DNA of 64,000 bases from Vallitaleaceae bacterium 9-2 (lineage in GTDB: Bacteria; Bacillota; Clostridia; Lachnospirales; Vallitaleaceae): the NCBI GenBank assembly GCA_038396585.1, contig CP121691.1, positions 186,001-250,000 of the forward strand. Reading direction: 5' to 3'. Under the pieces are notes generated by a model that saw nothing but the letters and a program-made list of their open reading frames with translations, made no database searches and had not been told where the DNA came from. Positions 45,115-54,633 of this stretch are shown one piece after another. Position 1 is the stretch's first letter. Every line of letters begins with the position of its first letter. A program made the translations under genes and the position numbers.

Positions 45115-45714
45115 ATGGATTATTATGGAACACATATACGAAAGTTGATTGAGGAGTTCTCAAAGCTTCCAGGTATTGGAGCAAAGACGGCGCAGCGTCT
45201 GGCTTTTTATATGGTTAACCAGCCAGAAGAAGCGGCAGAGCGTTTTTCAAAGGCGATTGTTGAAGCTAAAAAAAATACCCGTTATTGTGAAAAATGTTGT
45301 ACCATTACGGACGATGCATTGTGCCCGATATGCCGAAGTGAAAAACGCGATGGCTCGACAATCATGGTGGTTGAAGAGTCAAAAGACTTGGTAGCCTATG
45401 AACGTACAAAGCAATATACGGGATTATATCATGTGCTTCACGGAGCAATATCTCCCATGCTTGGCATTGGACCTAATGATATCCGCATCAAAGAATTGGT
45501 GACGCGTATAGGTGCACAAGAGATTCAAGAAGTAATTTTGGCGACCAACTCAACGGTGGAAGGAGAAGCGACAGCTGTCTATATCAGCAAAATTCTTAAA
45601 CCCCTTGAAGTAAAAGTTAGCCGAATTGCTAATGGAGTGCCTGTAGGCGGCGATTTAGAATATGTGGATGAAATTACTTTATTGCGTGCACTTGAAGGGC
45701 GCAAGACACTTTAA
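45115..45714 (+). CDS. recR: recombination mediator RecR
   Basis: A 199-residue ring-forming protein of the RecFOR path, which loads RecA at gaps. A helix-hairpin-helix (about 8-28, FSKLPGIGAKTAQRLAFY) precedes the four-cysteine zinc motif CEKCCTITDDALCPIC (about 57-72). The Toprim domain starts TIMVVEESKDLVAYE (about 82-96), and the Walker-B-like end is ANGVPVGGDLEYVDE (about 176-190). It starts two bases after ybaB. Confidence 0.97.
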   Translation: MDYYGTHIRKLIEEFSKLPGIGAKTAQRLAFYMVNQPEEAAERFSKAIVEAKKNTRYCEKCCTITDDALCPICRSEKRDGSTIMVVEESKDLVAYERTKQYTGLYHVLHGAISPMLGIGPNDIRIKELVTRIGAQEIQEVILATNSTVEGEATAVYISKILKPLEVKVSRIANGVPVGGDLEYVDEITLLRALEGRKTL

Positions 45715-45725
45715 AGAGGATTATA

Positions 45726-45757
45726 AAATAACCGAAGGTATTTCGGTTATTTTTTTG
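45726..45757 (+). terminator. intrinsic terminator after recR
   Basis: Stem AAATAACCGAA (45726-45736) with TTCGGTTATTT (45742-45752), followed by TTTT. Ends the dnaX operon. Confidence 0.9.
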
Positions 45758-45800
45758 TGCAGTTTTGCCGATGTAGATAGTAGAGAATGGAGATGATACA

Positions 45801-48800
45801 ATGGCAACGAATATGATGATTCAGTCGATGAATGGAAAACCCATTGAAAATATATTAAATCAAGGAAAAAATATGAGCTCCCTTCAATTATCAACAGGGG
45901 ATCTCTTTTATGGTGAGATTATCCACATGGATGATCAAGAAATGAAGATAAGCATTGATCATCAGTCAAATTCACAGGAAATGCTCCTGCAGATGAAAAA
46001 TGCATCCCAAGAATTTCAGGTAGGCGAGACAATAGCGTTAAAAGTAGTCGAAGCAACAAAAGACATCTTAAAAGTATCTGTAGAAAAGCTGGAAACAGCA
46101 AATAAAAGTAGTCAAAATCACGACCCGACCAAAGATAAGCTTCAAGTAGGAAGCACAAAACAGACGATGCTTCAAGAAGAAAAACGTATGGAAGATACGG
46201 AGGCTATGACCCAAAAAAATTATGCTCAAGATTTTGCAGAGCAGGTAAAGCAAATTGAGACATCGTTATCAGAAAAAGAATATATGGCGCTTTTAAAAGA
46301 AGGATACGATTTGACAAAAATGAGTGTTCCCATGTTAAATCAGTTTTTAAAAATGCATCATCAACATACAGGTGGGGACTTTACGAAAGCTAATGTGGAT
46401 AAGATAAAAAAATTTGCAGATAAAGTGGATAAAGTCAAGCAAATGGATACACCAGATGTGGTTAAGTTTTTGTTGGGCAATAAAGCAGCGACAATCTCAG
46501 AAATGTATAAAAGCTTATACTCAGGAGGTGAGCAACTACCGGAGTATGTTATGACAGAAGCCGATTATGAAAGTATAAAAAGTAGTGCACATCAGATGAT
46601 TTCCAAGATACCAACCCAAAATGCACAGGAACTTCAGGCAATGACAAAGGAGCTGGTAATGCGTGGAGGTGCCTTAGACCAACGCAGTTTGGATGTCCTT
46701 GGGTTTTTGAACCAAGAACATCAAGGAGAAGATGTTCTAAAGATGGCGTTATATCAGTATGAAAACAATGCAAAGCTTGAAAATTATAGTATCTCTGAAG
46801 GGGAAAGTGTGGATACTATTATGTCGCGCCAAGAAATCGAACAAGCACTCGAAGAGATCCAAACGATTACAACCAAGGATTTACAACATGTACTAGCGCG
46901 CAATAAAGCGGCAACACTTGATAATATTATCCATATCCGTTTGGACCAAGAACTTCAACCTAATGAGGTGATAACAAATGTACAAGACATTGAAGAAAGC
47001 CTTGATAAAGAAATTGAAAATCTAAATATCTTACGATATCAGATGACCTTTAAGGCGGCGCTGCGATTAAGTCTTCAAGGGATTAATATTCGAACAACGC
47101 CATTAGACTCACTGCGTAGTGCGACCCAGCAAATAGCAGCAGAGCATATTCCAAGTGATGACATACAATCACAAGAGGCAACAGAAGGTTTGGAACAAAC
47201 ACAGGTAATGACACAATCGCCACAACAGGTATGGACGTTATGGCAGTCGAATATGGCACGTATTAATGGAGCGGCAACGCAACTGATTGCCGATGCGTCC
47301 CAAGTGTTACCAACCAACCAAATATCGATTAATACATTGCTTGCCAGAGCAAAAGCAGGTACAGAGCGATATGATACACTTCGTACACAGGTTCGACCAG
47401 ATTTGGGAGACCGAATCGAGAAGGCGTTTTCAAATGTGGATGCCATATTAAAAGATTTGGAGTTAGAGACAACGCTTTATAATCAGCGTGCTGTGGAGAT
47501 TTTAGGACGTAATAATATGGAGATAACACGTGAGAATATCCAGAAAATAAAACTGATTGACTTGCCGTTGCAAGAACTTCAAAAAAATATGATGCCCCAG
47601 CATATAGTATCCTTTTTAAAAGAAGGAAAAAATATAATGAATATGCCAATAACTACGTTGACACAAGCGGTGAATAATAAAACAAATACGACGCGAATTA
47701 ATCCTGTAGACCAAATGATTAAAGAGCTACATCAACTTTTAAAAGCAGAAGATGTTCCAGAGGCAACGAAAGAATCGGTTATTGGAGTTTATCGACTCAT
47801 GCATACGATTTCGTCGACCCACAATGCAGCGGTTGGTTTTTTATTGGAACATACATTGCCTGTAAATCTAGAAAACCTCTTTGAAGCGTCTAAGTATATT
47901 CGCCAAACCCAGCATCAAGAAGGAAAAATGGATGTTACCATCGATGATGCGACCGGATTTTTGGAAACGGTTAAGCAAGAAGGACCTTCAATTATGGAAC
48001 AAATTGTGACCGGATACTATGAGAAGGATATGGAGCTTCAAGCATTTTTGGAACATCCATCCAGTCTTGAAGATGAAGTCGAGAGCACTTTGCAAGAAAT
48101 ACGTGATAAAGTACAAGCCTTGGATTATGATAAAATCGATCAGATACTGTTAAAGTTAGATGGACTAACACAAACGGATGGTATGCAGTCGATGGATAAA
48201 ATTATGCATTTGACCATTGATGAGATTACGGTATTAGAACAAGTGCAAAAAGATCCATTTATGTTTAAAATGCTGTTTGAAGAGATGGTGGCAATTGCTC
48301 AGGAAAATGATGTGAATAATACATGGATTGATCCGCTTTTTCAATCATATATGAACAGTCTTGAACAGCAGACAGGCGAAGAAAACGGACGTCAAGGTAT
48401 TTACAAGCAATTAGAGCAAATCAAAGAAGAGTTTTTGGAAAAAGCGTTAGAGAGACTGGTTGAAAAAAACGACGGGGAAGGTCGTGCACGATCTTTTTCT
48501 GATGTGACGCGAGAGATTGAAGCGTATGGGGGACTAGAAGAAAAGCTTTTAGAGGATGAGAGCTATCATACGATTCCGGTGATGATTAATCAACAAATAC
48601 AACAAATGAATGTGTATTATTTTGAACAAGAGCGTCGTCAAGGCAATCAAGAGGCATCCTCGTCCATATATATGCAGCTTACGACAGAGCATATGGGGAC
48701 TGCGAATATTCGTATACGCTTTTCAGATGTACCGGAGGTGACCATGTTTGCAACAACAGACAGTGGTAATCAAAAGATGCAAGAGTATGAAGAAGAGATT

Positions 48801-48953
48801 CGTCACGCTCTTTTGGAACTGGATATGTCAATTCGAACCATCACCTATGCCTCTTTTGAGGTACCTAAACCTATGAGATTCAATGGGGAACAGGCAAAGC
48901 GAAACCAACCTATACGTCGATATCAAGAGAGTCGTTTTGAGAAGGTGATATAA
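45801..48953 (+). CDS. DUF6240/FliK-like flagellar hook-length control candidate
   Basis: A 1050-residue cytoplasmic protein with no signal peptide or membrane span. The N-terminus (about 25-100) has a small beta-rich domain, STGDLFYGEIIHMDDQEMKI. The long middle part is helical and repetitive in character, rich in Gln, Glu and Met. The C-terminal ~110 residues (YMQLTTEHMGTANIRIRFSD, then a short globular end) resemble the FliK C-terminal domain. I recognise it as DUF6240-like. The position directly before a small ORF, flagellin and fliS supports a flagellar export or ruler role. Function inferred. Confidence 0.7.
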   Translation: MATNMMIQSMNGKPIENILNQGKNMSSLQLSTGDLFYGEIIHMDDQEMKISIDHQSNSQEMLLQMKNASQEFQVGETIALKVVEATKDILKVSVEKLETANKSSQNHDPTKDKLQVGSTKQTMLQEEKRMEDTEAMTQKNYAQDFAEQVKQIETSLSEKEYMALLKEGYDLTKMSVPMLNQFLKMHHQHTGGDFTKANVDKIKKFADKVDKVKQMDTPDVVKFLLGNKAATISEMYKSLYSGGEQLPEYVMTEADYESIKSSAHQMISKIPTQNAQELQAMTKELVMRGGALDQRSLDVLGFLNQEHQGEDVLKMALYQYENNAKLENYSISEGESVDTIMSRQEIEQALEEIQTITTKDLQHVLARNKAATLDNIIHIRLDQELQPNEVITNVQDIEESLDKEIENLNILRYQMTFKAALRLSLQGINIRTTPLDSLRSATQQIAAEHIPSDDIQSQEATEGLEQTQVMTQSPQQVWTLWQSNMARINGAATQLIADASQVLPTNQISINTLLARAKAGTERYDTLRTQVRPDLGDRIEKAFSNVDAILKDLELETTLYNQRAVEILGRNNMEITRENIQKIKLIDLPLQELQKNMMPQHIVSFLKEGKNIMNMPITTLTQAVNNKTNTTRINPVDQMIKELHQLLKAEDVPEATKESVIGVYRLMHTISSTHNAAVGFLLEHTLPVNLENLFEASKYIRQTQHQEGKMDVTIDDATGFLETVKQEGPSIMEQIVTGYYEKDMELQAFLEHPSSLEDEVESTLQEIRDKVQALDYDKIDQILLKLDGLTQTDGMQSMDKIMHLTIDEITVLEQVQKDPFMFKMLFEEMVAIAQENDVNNTWIDPLFQSYMNSLEQQTGEENGRQGIYKQLEQIKEEFLEKALERLVEKNDGEGRARSFSDVTREIEAYGGLEEKLLEDESYHTIPVMINQQIQQMNVYYFEQERRQGNQEASSSIYMQLTTEHMGTANIRIRFSDVPEVTMFATTDSGNQKMQEYEEEIRHALLELDMSIRTITYASFEVPKPMRFNGEQAKRNQPIRRYQESRFEKVI

Positions 48954-49108
48954 TGGCAAGAGATGAAGGCATTAAAACATTAGCAGAAAAAATGATAGAG
49001 ATTATTGGTAAGATGGATCAAGAACTTGGGTTTGAAAAAGCACAAGAGGCAATAGCATCTCCAATGCAACAAGAGGTAAACATCGAGAAAATTCGTCAAA
49101 AAGATTAA
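48953..49108 (+). CDS. 51-residue hypothetical protein
   Basis: MARDEGIKTLAEKMIEIIGK, then MDQELGFEKAQEAIASPMQQ and EVNIEKIRQKD: a small, charged, probably helical protein. The ATG overlaps the stop of the DUF6240-like gene (TAATG) and AAGGTGAT lies just upstream, so translation is well supported. It recalls neither an anti-sigma factor nor a chaperone I know. By position it could be a small partner of the FliK-like protein or of flagellin export. Function unknown. Confidence 0.6.
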   Translation: MARDEGIKTLAEKMIEIIGKMDQELGFEKAQEAIASPMQQEVNIEKIRQKD

Positions 49109-49132
49109 TTTTTTTACGAAATCATCCGATAA
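49106..49132 (+). promoter_or_regulatory. sigma-28 (SigD)-type promoter for flagellin
   Basis: CCGATAA (49126-49132) is close to the sigma-28 -10 consensus (CCGATAT/GCCGATAA), with TAAT (49106-49109) as a -35 close to TAAA at 16 bases. It is 44 bases ahead of the flagellin start. This is what is expected for a late flagellar gene. Confidence 0.6.
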
Positions 49133-49176
49133 AGGTAGAGAAGAGATAATATTTTCAATCAGAAAGGTGTGTACTT

Positions 49177-50580
49177 ATGAGAATTAACCATAATATACCG
49201 GCGCTTCGAGCTTTAAATCAATTGAATCGGTCCAATAGTAAATTAGACACAACATTAGAACGTCTTTCATCAGGTCTTCGAATCAATCGAGCAGCCGATG
49301 ATGCCGCAGGTTTGGCAATCACTCAAAAGATGGACACGCAGGTAAGAGGGTTGGAACAAGCGAATCGAAATGCCATGGATGGCATATCATTAATACAGAC
49401 GGCAGAAGGTGCATTAAATGAAGTGCATGCGATGCTACAAAGAATAAGGGAATTGGCGGTTCAAGTTTCTAATGGTACTTATGATGCGTCCGATCGAGAA
49501 GCGGTGCAAAATGAAGTCAATGAGTTACAAAATGAGATTCAACGAATCTCGGATGATACAGAATTTAATGAAATGAAATTATTAAATGGAAGCGTTGACC
49601 GTCGTACATTTTCAGAAGACGAAACCGTAGGCAATATCGTGTCCATGAGTGATACGGTGACTCCTGGTGAATATGCTTTTGAAGTGACACAGGCAGCAAC
49701 CCAAACAGAAGCTGTGGGTAGTGGCGTTGCCGCAGGCTTTTTTGATGGTGATGGTAAAGCAAGTGTTGGTGGTGTGATTAATGTTAATGGAGAGCAAGTT
49801 GAAATTAATATAGGTGACACAGCCGATGAAGTTTTTGGAAAAGTGCGAGATGCGTGTGAACGTGTTGGTGTCACATTAACATCATCGAATACGCCATTTG
49901 CAAATGGTGAGAGCTTGACTTTTACCCATGATAAATTTGGTGTGGACTATGAGATTGAAATTACCGGAACGAGTGATTTACTCGCAGGATTAGGCGTAGA
50001 TACTCCAAATCTAACGGTTACAGATGGGACGGATATAGTTGTGGCTACACCGACAGGGTTCCCTGCGGATATGACTGTTGAAGCGTCTGGGAATGAAGTC
50101 GTATTTAAAGCATCGGGTAACTTTGAATTACGTATAGCAGGAGCGGGTGCGTTAGGAACAACGACAATCAATATTCTAGAAACAGGACCATTAAACCTTC
50201 AAATTGGAGCTAATGAAGGACAATTTATGGAGATTCGTATCCAAGAGCTGTCACCTAAGACATTGCGATTAACGGAGATGAACTTAGCGACAGTTGAAGG
50301 GGCTCAAGAGGCAATAACGATTGCAGACGAGGCGATAACAACAGTTTCAAGTGTGCGAGCTAAACTGGGTGCTTACCAAAATCGTTTGGAACATACGATT
50401 GCAAACTTGCAGTCTGCCGGCGAGAATATGACAGCGTCTATGTCACGAATTCAGGATGCAGACATGGCATATGAAATGGCTCAGTTTACTCAACAAAATA
50501 TTATTCAGCAAGCCGGAACATCTATGCTGGCACAGGCAAATCAGAGGCCGCAATCATTGTTACAGCTTCTACAAGGATAG
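49177..50580 (+). CDS. hag: flagellin
   Basis: The filament protein, exported through the flagellar channel. 467 residues. The conserved D0/D1 N-terminal helices (about 1-140) contain LERLSSGLRINRAADDAAGLAI. A variable surface region of about 200 residues (145-340) is rich in Gly, Thr and Val with beta structure. The C-terminal D1/D0 (about 345-467) has MSRIQDADMAYEMAQFTQQNI and ends SLLQLLQG. An agaaaggtg ribosome site precedes the ATG. The next gene is its chaperone. Confidence 0.97.
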   Translation: MRINHNIPALRALNQLNRSNSKLDTTLERLSSGLRINRAADDAAGLAITQKMDTQVRGLEQANRNAMDGISLIQTAEGALNEVHAMLQRIRELAVQVSNGTYDASDREAVQNEVNELQNEIQRISDDTEFNEMKLLNGSVDRRTFSEDETVGNIVSMSDTVTPGEYAFEVTQAATQTEAVGSGVAAGFFDGDGKASVGGVINVNGEQVEINIGDTADEVFGKVRDACERVGVTLTSSNTPFANGESLTFTHDKFGVDYEIEITGTSDLLAGLGVDTPNLTVTDGTDIVVATPTGFPADMTVEASGNEVVFKASGNFELRIAGAGALGTTTINILETGPLNLQIGANEGQFMEIRIQELSPKTLRLTEMNLATVEGAQEAITIADEAITTVSSVRAKLGAYQNRLEHTIANLQSAGENMTASMSRIQDADMAYEMAQFTQQNIIQQAGTSMLAQANQRPQSLLQLLQG

Positions 50581-50588
50581 GTGATTAA

Positions 50589-51059
50589 ATGAACAAGGAA
50601 CTTGTTAATGAGTATCAAACCCGTATTGTTAATGCCAGTCGTAAAGAGCTTTTAGTTATTAATTATGAAATGCTTTTATCAGAGCTTGAAGAGGCTCTTG
50701 AAGGGCTAGATAGTGATAATAATCTTCGCTTTGAAAAGGCTATGCATATGGCGCAAAAACTTCTAAGAGAGTTAAGTGAAGGGTTAAATTTTGAATATGC
50801 AATATCAAAAGAGTTGCTGTCGCTTTATATCTATGTGAATAAACTTTTTTTGGATGCACAGGTCCATGATCTAAAAGAACCTTTAGAGGAAGCGGTGACA
50901 ATTATCCGTATCCTTTTAGATGGATGGAAGCAAGTAGAAAGCGATGAACAAGAGCCGGTTATTGCAAATGGACAAAAGGTCTATGCAGGATTGACTTATG
51001 GTAAAGCAGCGCTTAATGAGTCGGTTGATTCTAAACCTAATCGAGGTTATAAGGCTTAA
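50589..51059 (+). CDS. fliS: flagellin chaperone FliS
   Basis: 156 residues, mainly helical. The N-terminus is YQTRIVNASRKELLVINYEMLLSELEEAL, and the middle contains LLRELSEGLNFEYAISKELLSLYIYVNKLFLDA. These match FliS (YQ...V..ASP.ELI.MLYDG), although the usual TSP/LYDG pattern is altered to NASRKELLVINYEML. It binds the flagellin C-terminus and prevents early assembly. It starts nine bases after flagellin and ends before a terminator. Confidence 0.85.
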   Translation: MNKELVNEYQTRIVNASRKELLVINYEMLLSELEEALEGLDSDNNLRFEKAMHMAQKLLRELSEGLNFEYAISKELLSLYIYVNKLFLDAQVHDLKEPLEEAVTIIRILLDGWKQVESDEQEPVIANGQKVYAGLTYGKAALNESVDSKPNRGYKA

Positions 51060-51088
51060 AACAGAATAGAGTGATATAAATATTCAAC

Positions 51089-51125
51089 AAAAAAGAGCTA
51101 TTGCGAAAGCAAAAGCTCTTTTTTA
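51089..51125. terminator. bidirectional terminator, fliS / ferredoxin
   Basis: AAAAGAGCT (51091-51099) pairs with AGCTCTTTT (51114-51122), with a small inner GC-GAAA-GC stem. A T-run follows on each strand. It serves the convergent flagellar and ferredoxin genes. Confidence 0.88.
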
Positions 51126-51136
51126 ATCGTTATGTA

Positions 51137-51310
<174 letters not shown>

Positions 51311-51344
51311 TTACACCTCCTACTTAATCTGTTAACAGTCTCAT

Positions 51345-51371
51345 TTTATACCATATAAACAATAAATACAA
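51345..51371 (-). promoter_or_regulatory. promoter of the ferredoxin gene
   Basis: On the minus strand: TTGTAT (51371-51366), a 15-base spacer and TATAAA (51350-51345) with an upstream TGG (extended -10). A perfect 10-bp palindrome CTGTTAACAG (51329-51338) lies at the expected start site. Confidence 0.45.
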
Positions 51372-51401
51372 GATGAAATTTTTACTAGTCTTAATCTGTA
51401 T

Positions 51402-52133
51402 TTATTCGTTCATAACAACGTGTTTATTATGTGTTTTAAAAATATCATATGTTCGTTGCATGAGAGCGGCACTTGGTTCAGGAGTATCTTTTAATGTATA
51501 GTCTAGTCCAAGCTCTTTCCACTTGTATCCACCCATTTGATGGAATGGCAAAAGCTCGATTCGATCAATATTAGGATAATTGCTTAAGTGTTTGGACAAG
51601 CCTGTGATTGCTTCTTCTTGATCGGTTAGATCAGGGACAAGAACGTAACGCACCCATGTAGAAATATTTTTCTCGCGCAGGTAGTCTAAAAACTTTAAAG
51701 TAGGTGCCAACTCAACACCAGTCAGATTTTTATATTTTTCAGGATCAAAGTGTTTTATATCTAATAATACAAGGTCGGTCAGGTTAAGGATTTCTTTGAC
51801 TTGATCATTAAAAATATAACCGGATGTATCAATGGCGGTATGAATACCGTGTTTTTTTAAGCGCGTGAAGAACTCTTTGACAAAATCAAGTTGTAAAAGG
51901 GGTTCTCCCCCGGTGACGGTAACACCGCCACCAGAATAATTCATGTAAGATTTATATTTTAAAGCTTCTTCAACTAAGTGATCTATGGAGGTGTCTTTTC
52001 CGTCTTTCATAATCCAAGTATCAGGGTTATGACAATATTTACAACGTAATGGGCATCCTTGAGTGAATACAACGAAGCGAATGCCGGGGCCGTCAACGGT
52101 TCCGCAAGTTTCGATGGAATGGATTTTTGCCAT
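51402..52133 (-). CDS. pflA: pyruvate formate-lyase activating enzyme
   Basis: Radical-SAM enzyme that installs the glycyl radical on PflB. 243 residues. The 4Fe-4S/SAM motif is GCPLRCKYCHNPDTW (CxxxCxxC, about residues 26-40). YSGGGVTVTGGEPLLQ (about 64-79) is the SAM-binding GGEP region. It follows pflB by 29 bases on the minus strand with a strong aaggagg site, in the usual pflBA order. Confidence 0.97.
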   Translation of the reverse strand: MAKIHSIETCGTVDGPGIRFVVFTQGCPLRCKYCHNPDTWIMKDGKDTSIDHLVEEALKYKSYMNYSGGGVTVTGGEPLLQLDFVKEFFTRLKKHGIHTAIDTSGYIFNDQVKEILNLTDLVLLDIKHFDPEKYKNLTGVELAPTLKFLDYLREKNISTWVRYVLVPDLTDQEEAITGLSKHLSNYPNIDRIELLPFHQMGGYKWKELGLDYTLKDTPEPSAALMQRTYDIFKTHNKHVVMNE

Positions 52134-52162
52134 TGTTTTACCTCCTTATTTGAATCTATAAA

Positions 52163-54394
52163 CTAAGCTCGTTCGTGGAAAGTACGGTTAATAACGTCAA
52201 GTTGTTGCTCGCGAGTTAATTTGACAAAGTTAACCGCATATCCAGATACACGGATTGTCAACTGAGGATATTGCTCAGGATGATCCATAGCGTCAATTAA
52301 AGTTTCTTTGTCAAAGACGTTAACGTTGATATGGTGACCGCCGTCATGGAAATATCCGTCAAGCATTCCGACAAGGTTGGTTACACGCATATCTAAATCT
52401 TTTCCAAGTGCTTTTGGAACAATAGAGAATGTGTAACTGATACCATCTTCAGCGTGTTCAAATGGTATTTTTGCAACAGAAGCCATAGATGCAATAGCAC
52501 CGTTATGGTCACGTCCGTGCATTGGGTTAGCACCAGGAGCAAAAGGATCGCCTGCTTTACGTCCATCTGGAGTTGAACCTGTTTTCTTACCATAAACAAC
52601 GTTTGAAGTAATAGTTAAGATACTCATTGTTGGAACGGAATCACGATAAGTCTTGTGCTTACGTAGCTTATTCATAAAACGTTCAACGATATCTGTAGCG
52701 ATAAGGTCAACACTATCATCATTGTTTCCATATGCAGGATAGCTGTTAGGTTCAACTTCGTAGTCAACAGCAAGACCTTCATCATTACGGATAACTTTTA
52801 CAGTTGAATGCTTGATTGCAGATAATGAATCGGCAACAACAGAGAGTCCGGCGATACCACATGCAGAGGTTCTTAGTATATCCCGATCATGAAGAGCCAT
52901 TTGAAGCTTCTCATAAGCGTATTTATCGTGCATGTAATGAATGATGTTTAAGGTATTGATGTAAAGTTGAGACAACCAATCAAGAATTTGGTCGAATTTT
53001 GCCATAACTTCGTCATACTCAAGTACATCAGAAGTAATAGGTGCAAACATTGGAGCAACTTGTGTTCCGCTTTTTTCGTCAACACCGCCGTTGATAGCGT
53101 ATAATAATGCTTTTGCCAAGTTAGCACGTGCGCCAAAGAACTGCATTTGCTTTCCGATAGGCATTGCAGATACACAGCATGCGATACCATAGTCATCCCC
53201 GTAGGTTGGACGCATAAGATCATCGTTTTCATATTGGATGGATGAAGTGTCGATGGATACTTTTGCCACGAAACGTTTGAAAGCTTCCGGCAATTGTTCA
53301 GACCAAAGCACAGTTAAGTTTGGTTCTGGAGCTGGTCCGAGTGTATATAATGTATGCAATACACGGTAGCTTGTTTTTGTAACCAGTGGGCGTCCGTCAA
53401 TAGCTACACCACCGATTGATTCAGTAACCCAAGTTGGGTCTCCGGAGAATAAGTCATTGTATGAAGGCGTTCTAAGGAATCGCACCATACGAAGTTTAAT
53501 AACAAAATGATCAATAAGTTCTTGAGCATCTTTTTCTGTTAAGAGTCCACGATCAATGTCGCGTTGAATATAAATATCTAAGAATGTTGACACACGTCCA
53601 AGACTCATTGCAGCACCATCTTGTTCTTTAATAGCAGCAAGATAACCAAAATATGTCCATTGGATAGCTTCTTGAGCTGTTGTAGCTGGAAGGCTGATAT
53701 CATATCCATAGCTTTCTGCCATTTGCTTAAGCTCTTTAAGTGCTTTTACTTGTTCAGACAACTCTTCACGAAGAATAATCACATTTTCTTCCATGTAATC
53801 CATTTCAAGTTGTTTTTTTGAGGATAACTTTTCTTCGATAAGTCGATCAACACCATATAGAGCAACACGGCGATAGTCACCGATAATACGTCCACGGCCA
53901 TATGCATCAGGAAGTCCAGTAATAACACCACTTCGGCGCGCACTTCGCATATCCTCAGTATAGGCATCAAAAACACCATCATTATGTGTTTTACGATAAC
54001 GTGTGAAGATCTCTTTTGTATTTGGATCAAGCTCATATCCATATGAATCTAGGGCGTTTTCAACAACACGAATACCACCAAATGGCATAATTCCACGTTT
54101 TAGTGGAGCATCTGTTTGAAAACCAACAATTTTTTCGATGGATTTGTCCAAATATCCAGGTCCATGTGAAGTGATTGATGAGGGAACTTTAGTTTCAGCA
54201 TCTAAAATTCCTTTGTCGCGTTCTTCAAGCATTAGCTTACTGACTTGATCCCATAGTTTTGTAGTATCTTCTGTAGCTGTCTCTAAAAATGCATCGTCAT
54301 CTAAGTATGGCGTGAAGTTTCTTAAAATAAAGTCACGAACATTAATGCTTGTTGTCCAACTTCCTTTGTTAAAATCATTCCATGCAGCATTCAT
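52163..54394 (-). CDS. pflB: formate C-acetyltransferase (pyruvate formate-lyase)
   Basis: Oxygen-sensitive glycyl-radical enzyme turning pyruvate and CoA into acetyl-CoA and formate. 743 residues. The adjacent active-site cysteines lie in [27 protein letters not shown] (about 400-426), and the radical glycine is in [14 protein letters not shown] near the C-terminus (about 714-727). It is first in the pflBA operon, with an aaggagg site. The promoter carries a palindrome in its spacer, so regulation by redox or carbon state is likely. Confidence 0.98.
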   Translation of the reverse strand: MNAAWNDFNKGSWTTSINVRDFILRNFTPYLDDDAFLETATEDTTKLWDQVSKLMLEERDKGILDAETKVPSSITSHGPGYLDKSIEKIVGFQTDAPLKRGIMPFGGIRVVENALDSYGYELDPNTKEIFTRYRKTHNDGVFDAYTEDMRSARRSGVITGLPDAYGRGRIIGDYRRVALYGVDRLIEEKLSSKKQLEMDYMEENVIILREELSEQVKALKELKQMAESYGYDISLPATTAQEAIQWTYFGYLAAIKEQDGAAMSLGRVSTFLDIYIQRDIDRGLLTEKDAQELIDHFVIKLRMVRFLRTPSYNDLFSGDPTWVTESIGGVAIDGRPLVTKTSYRVLHTLYTLGPAPEPNLTVLWSEQLPEAFKRFVAKVSIDTSSIQYENDDLMRPTYGDDYGIACCVSAMPIGKQMQFFGARANLAKALLYAINGGVDEKSGTQVAPMFAPITSDVLEYDEVMAKFDQILDWLSQLYINTLNIIHYMHDKYAYEKLQMALHDRDILRTSACGIAGLSVVADSLSAIKHSTVKVIRNDEGLAVDYEVEPNSYPAYGNNDDSVDLIATDIVERFMNKLRKHKTYRDSVPTMSILTITSNVVYGKKTGSTPDGRKAGDPFAPGANPMHGRDHNGAIASMASVAKIPFEHAEDGISYTFSIVPKALGKDLDMRVTNLVGMLDGYFHDGGHHINVNVFDKETLIDAMDHPEQYPQLTIRVSGYAVNFVKLTREQQLDVINRTFHERA

Positions 54395-54477
54395 TAAGAA
54401 TTCCTCCTTTATGCTCTCTTAAAAATATAATATCAAATGAAAAAACCTTTTAAAAGGTTATTCATGTTTATGATTAT

Positions 54478-54506
54478 ATTATATATGTATACTGTATACA
54501 CGTCAA
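54478..54506 (-). promoter_or_regulatory. pflBA promoter with palindromic operator in the spacer
   Basis: On the minus strand: TTGACG (54506-54501), a 17-base spacer and TATAAT (54483-54478). The spacer holds the palindrome GTATACAGTATAC (54499-54487). A bound repressor would block the polymerase. The regulator is not known. Confidence 0.75.
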
Positions 54507-54583
54507 GAGGTTTTTATCGGATAATGATAATTGTTCTTAATCGCACGAAAAAAATGATTTTAATACGCACAATCTTATGAATA

Positions 54584-54592
54584 TGATATAAT
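54584..54592 (+). promoter_or_regulatory. extended -10 promoter of trxB
   Basis: TGA then TATAAT (54587-54592), 42 bases before the trxB start. The -35 region is poor, as is usual for extended -10 promoters. Confidence 0.5.
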
Positions 54593-54633
54593 AAAGAGCA
54601 AAGTGACTACGAATGTTAAAGCGGAGGTTAATT

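Noticed and set aside
45768-45774. CCGATGT as a sigma-28 -10 box before the DUF6240-like gene
   Set aside because: No TAAA-like -35 box lies 14-16 bases upstream, so the match is too weak to call.
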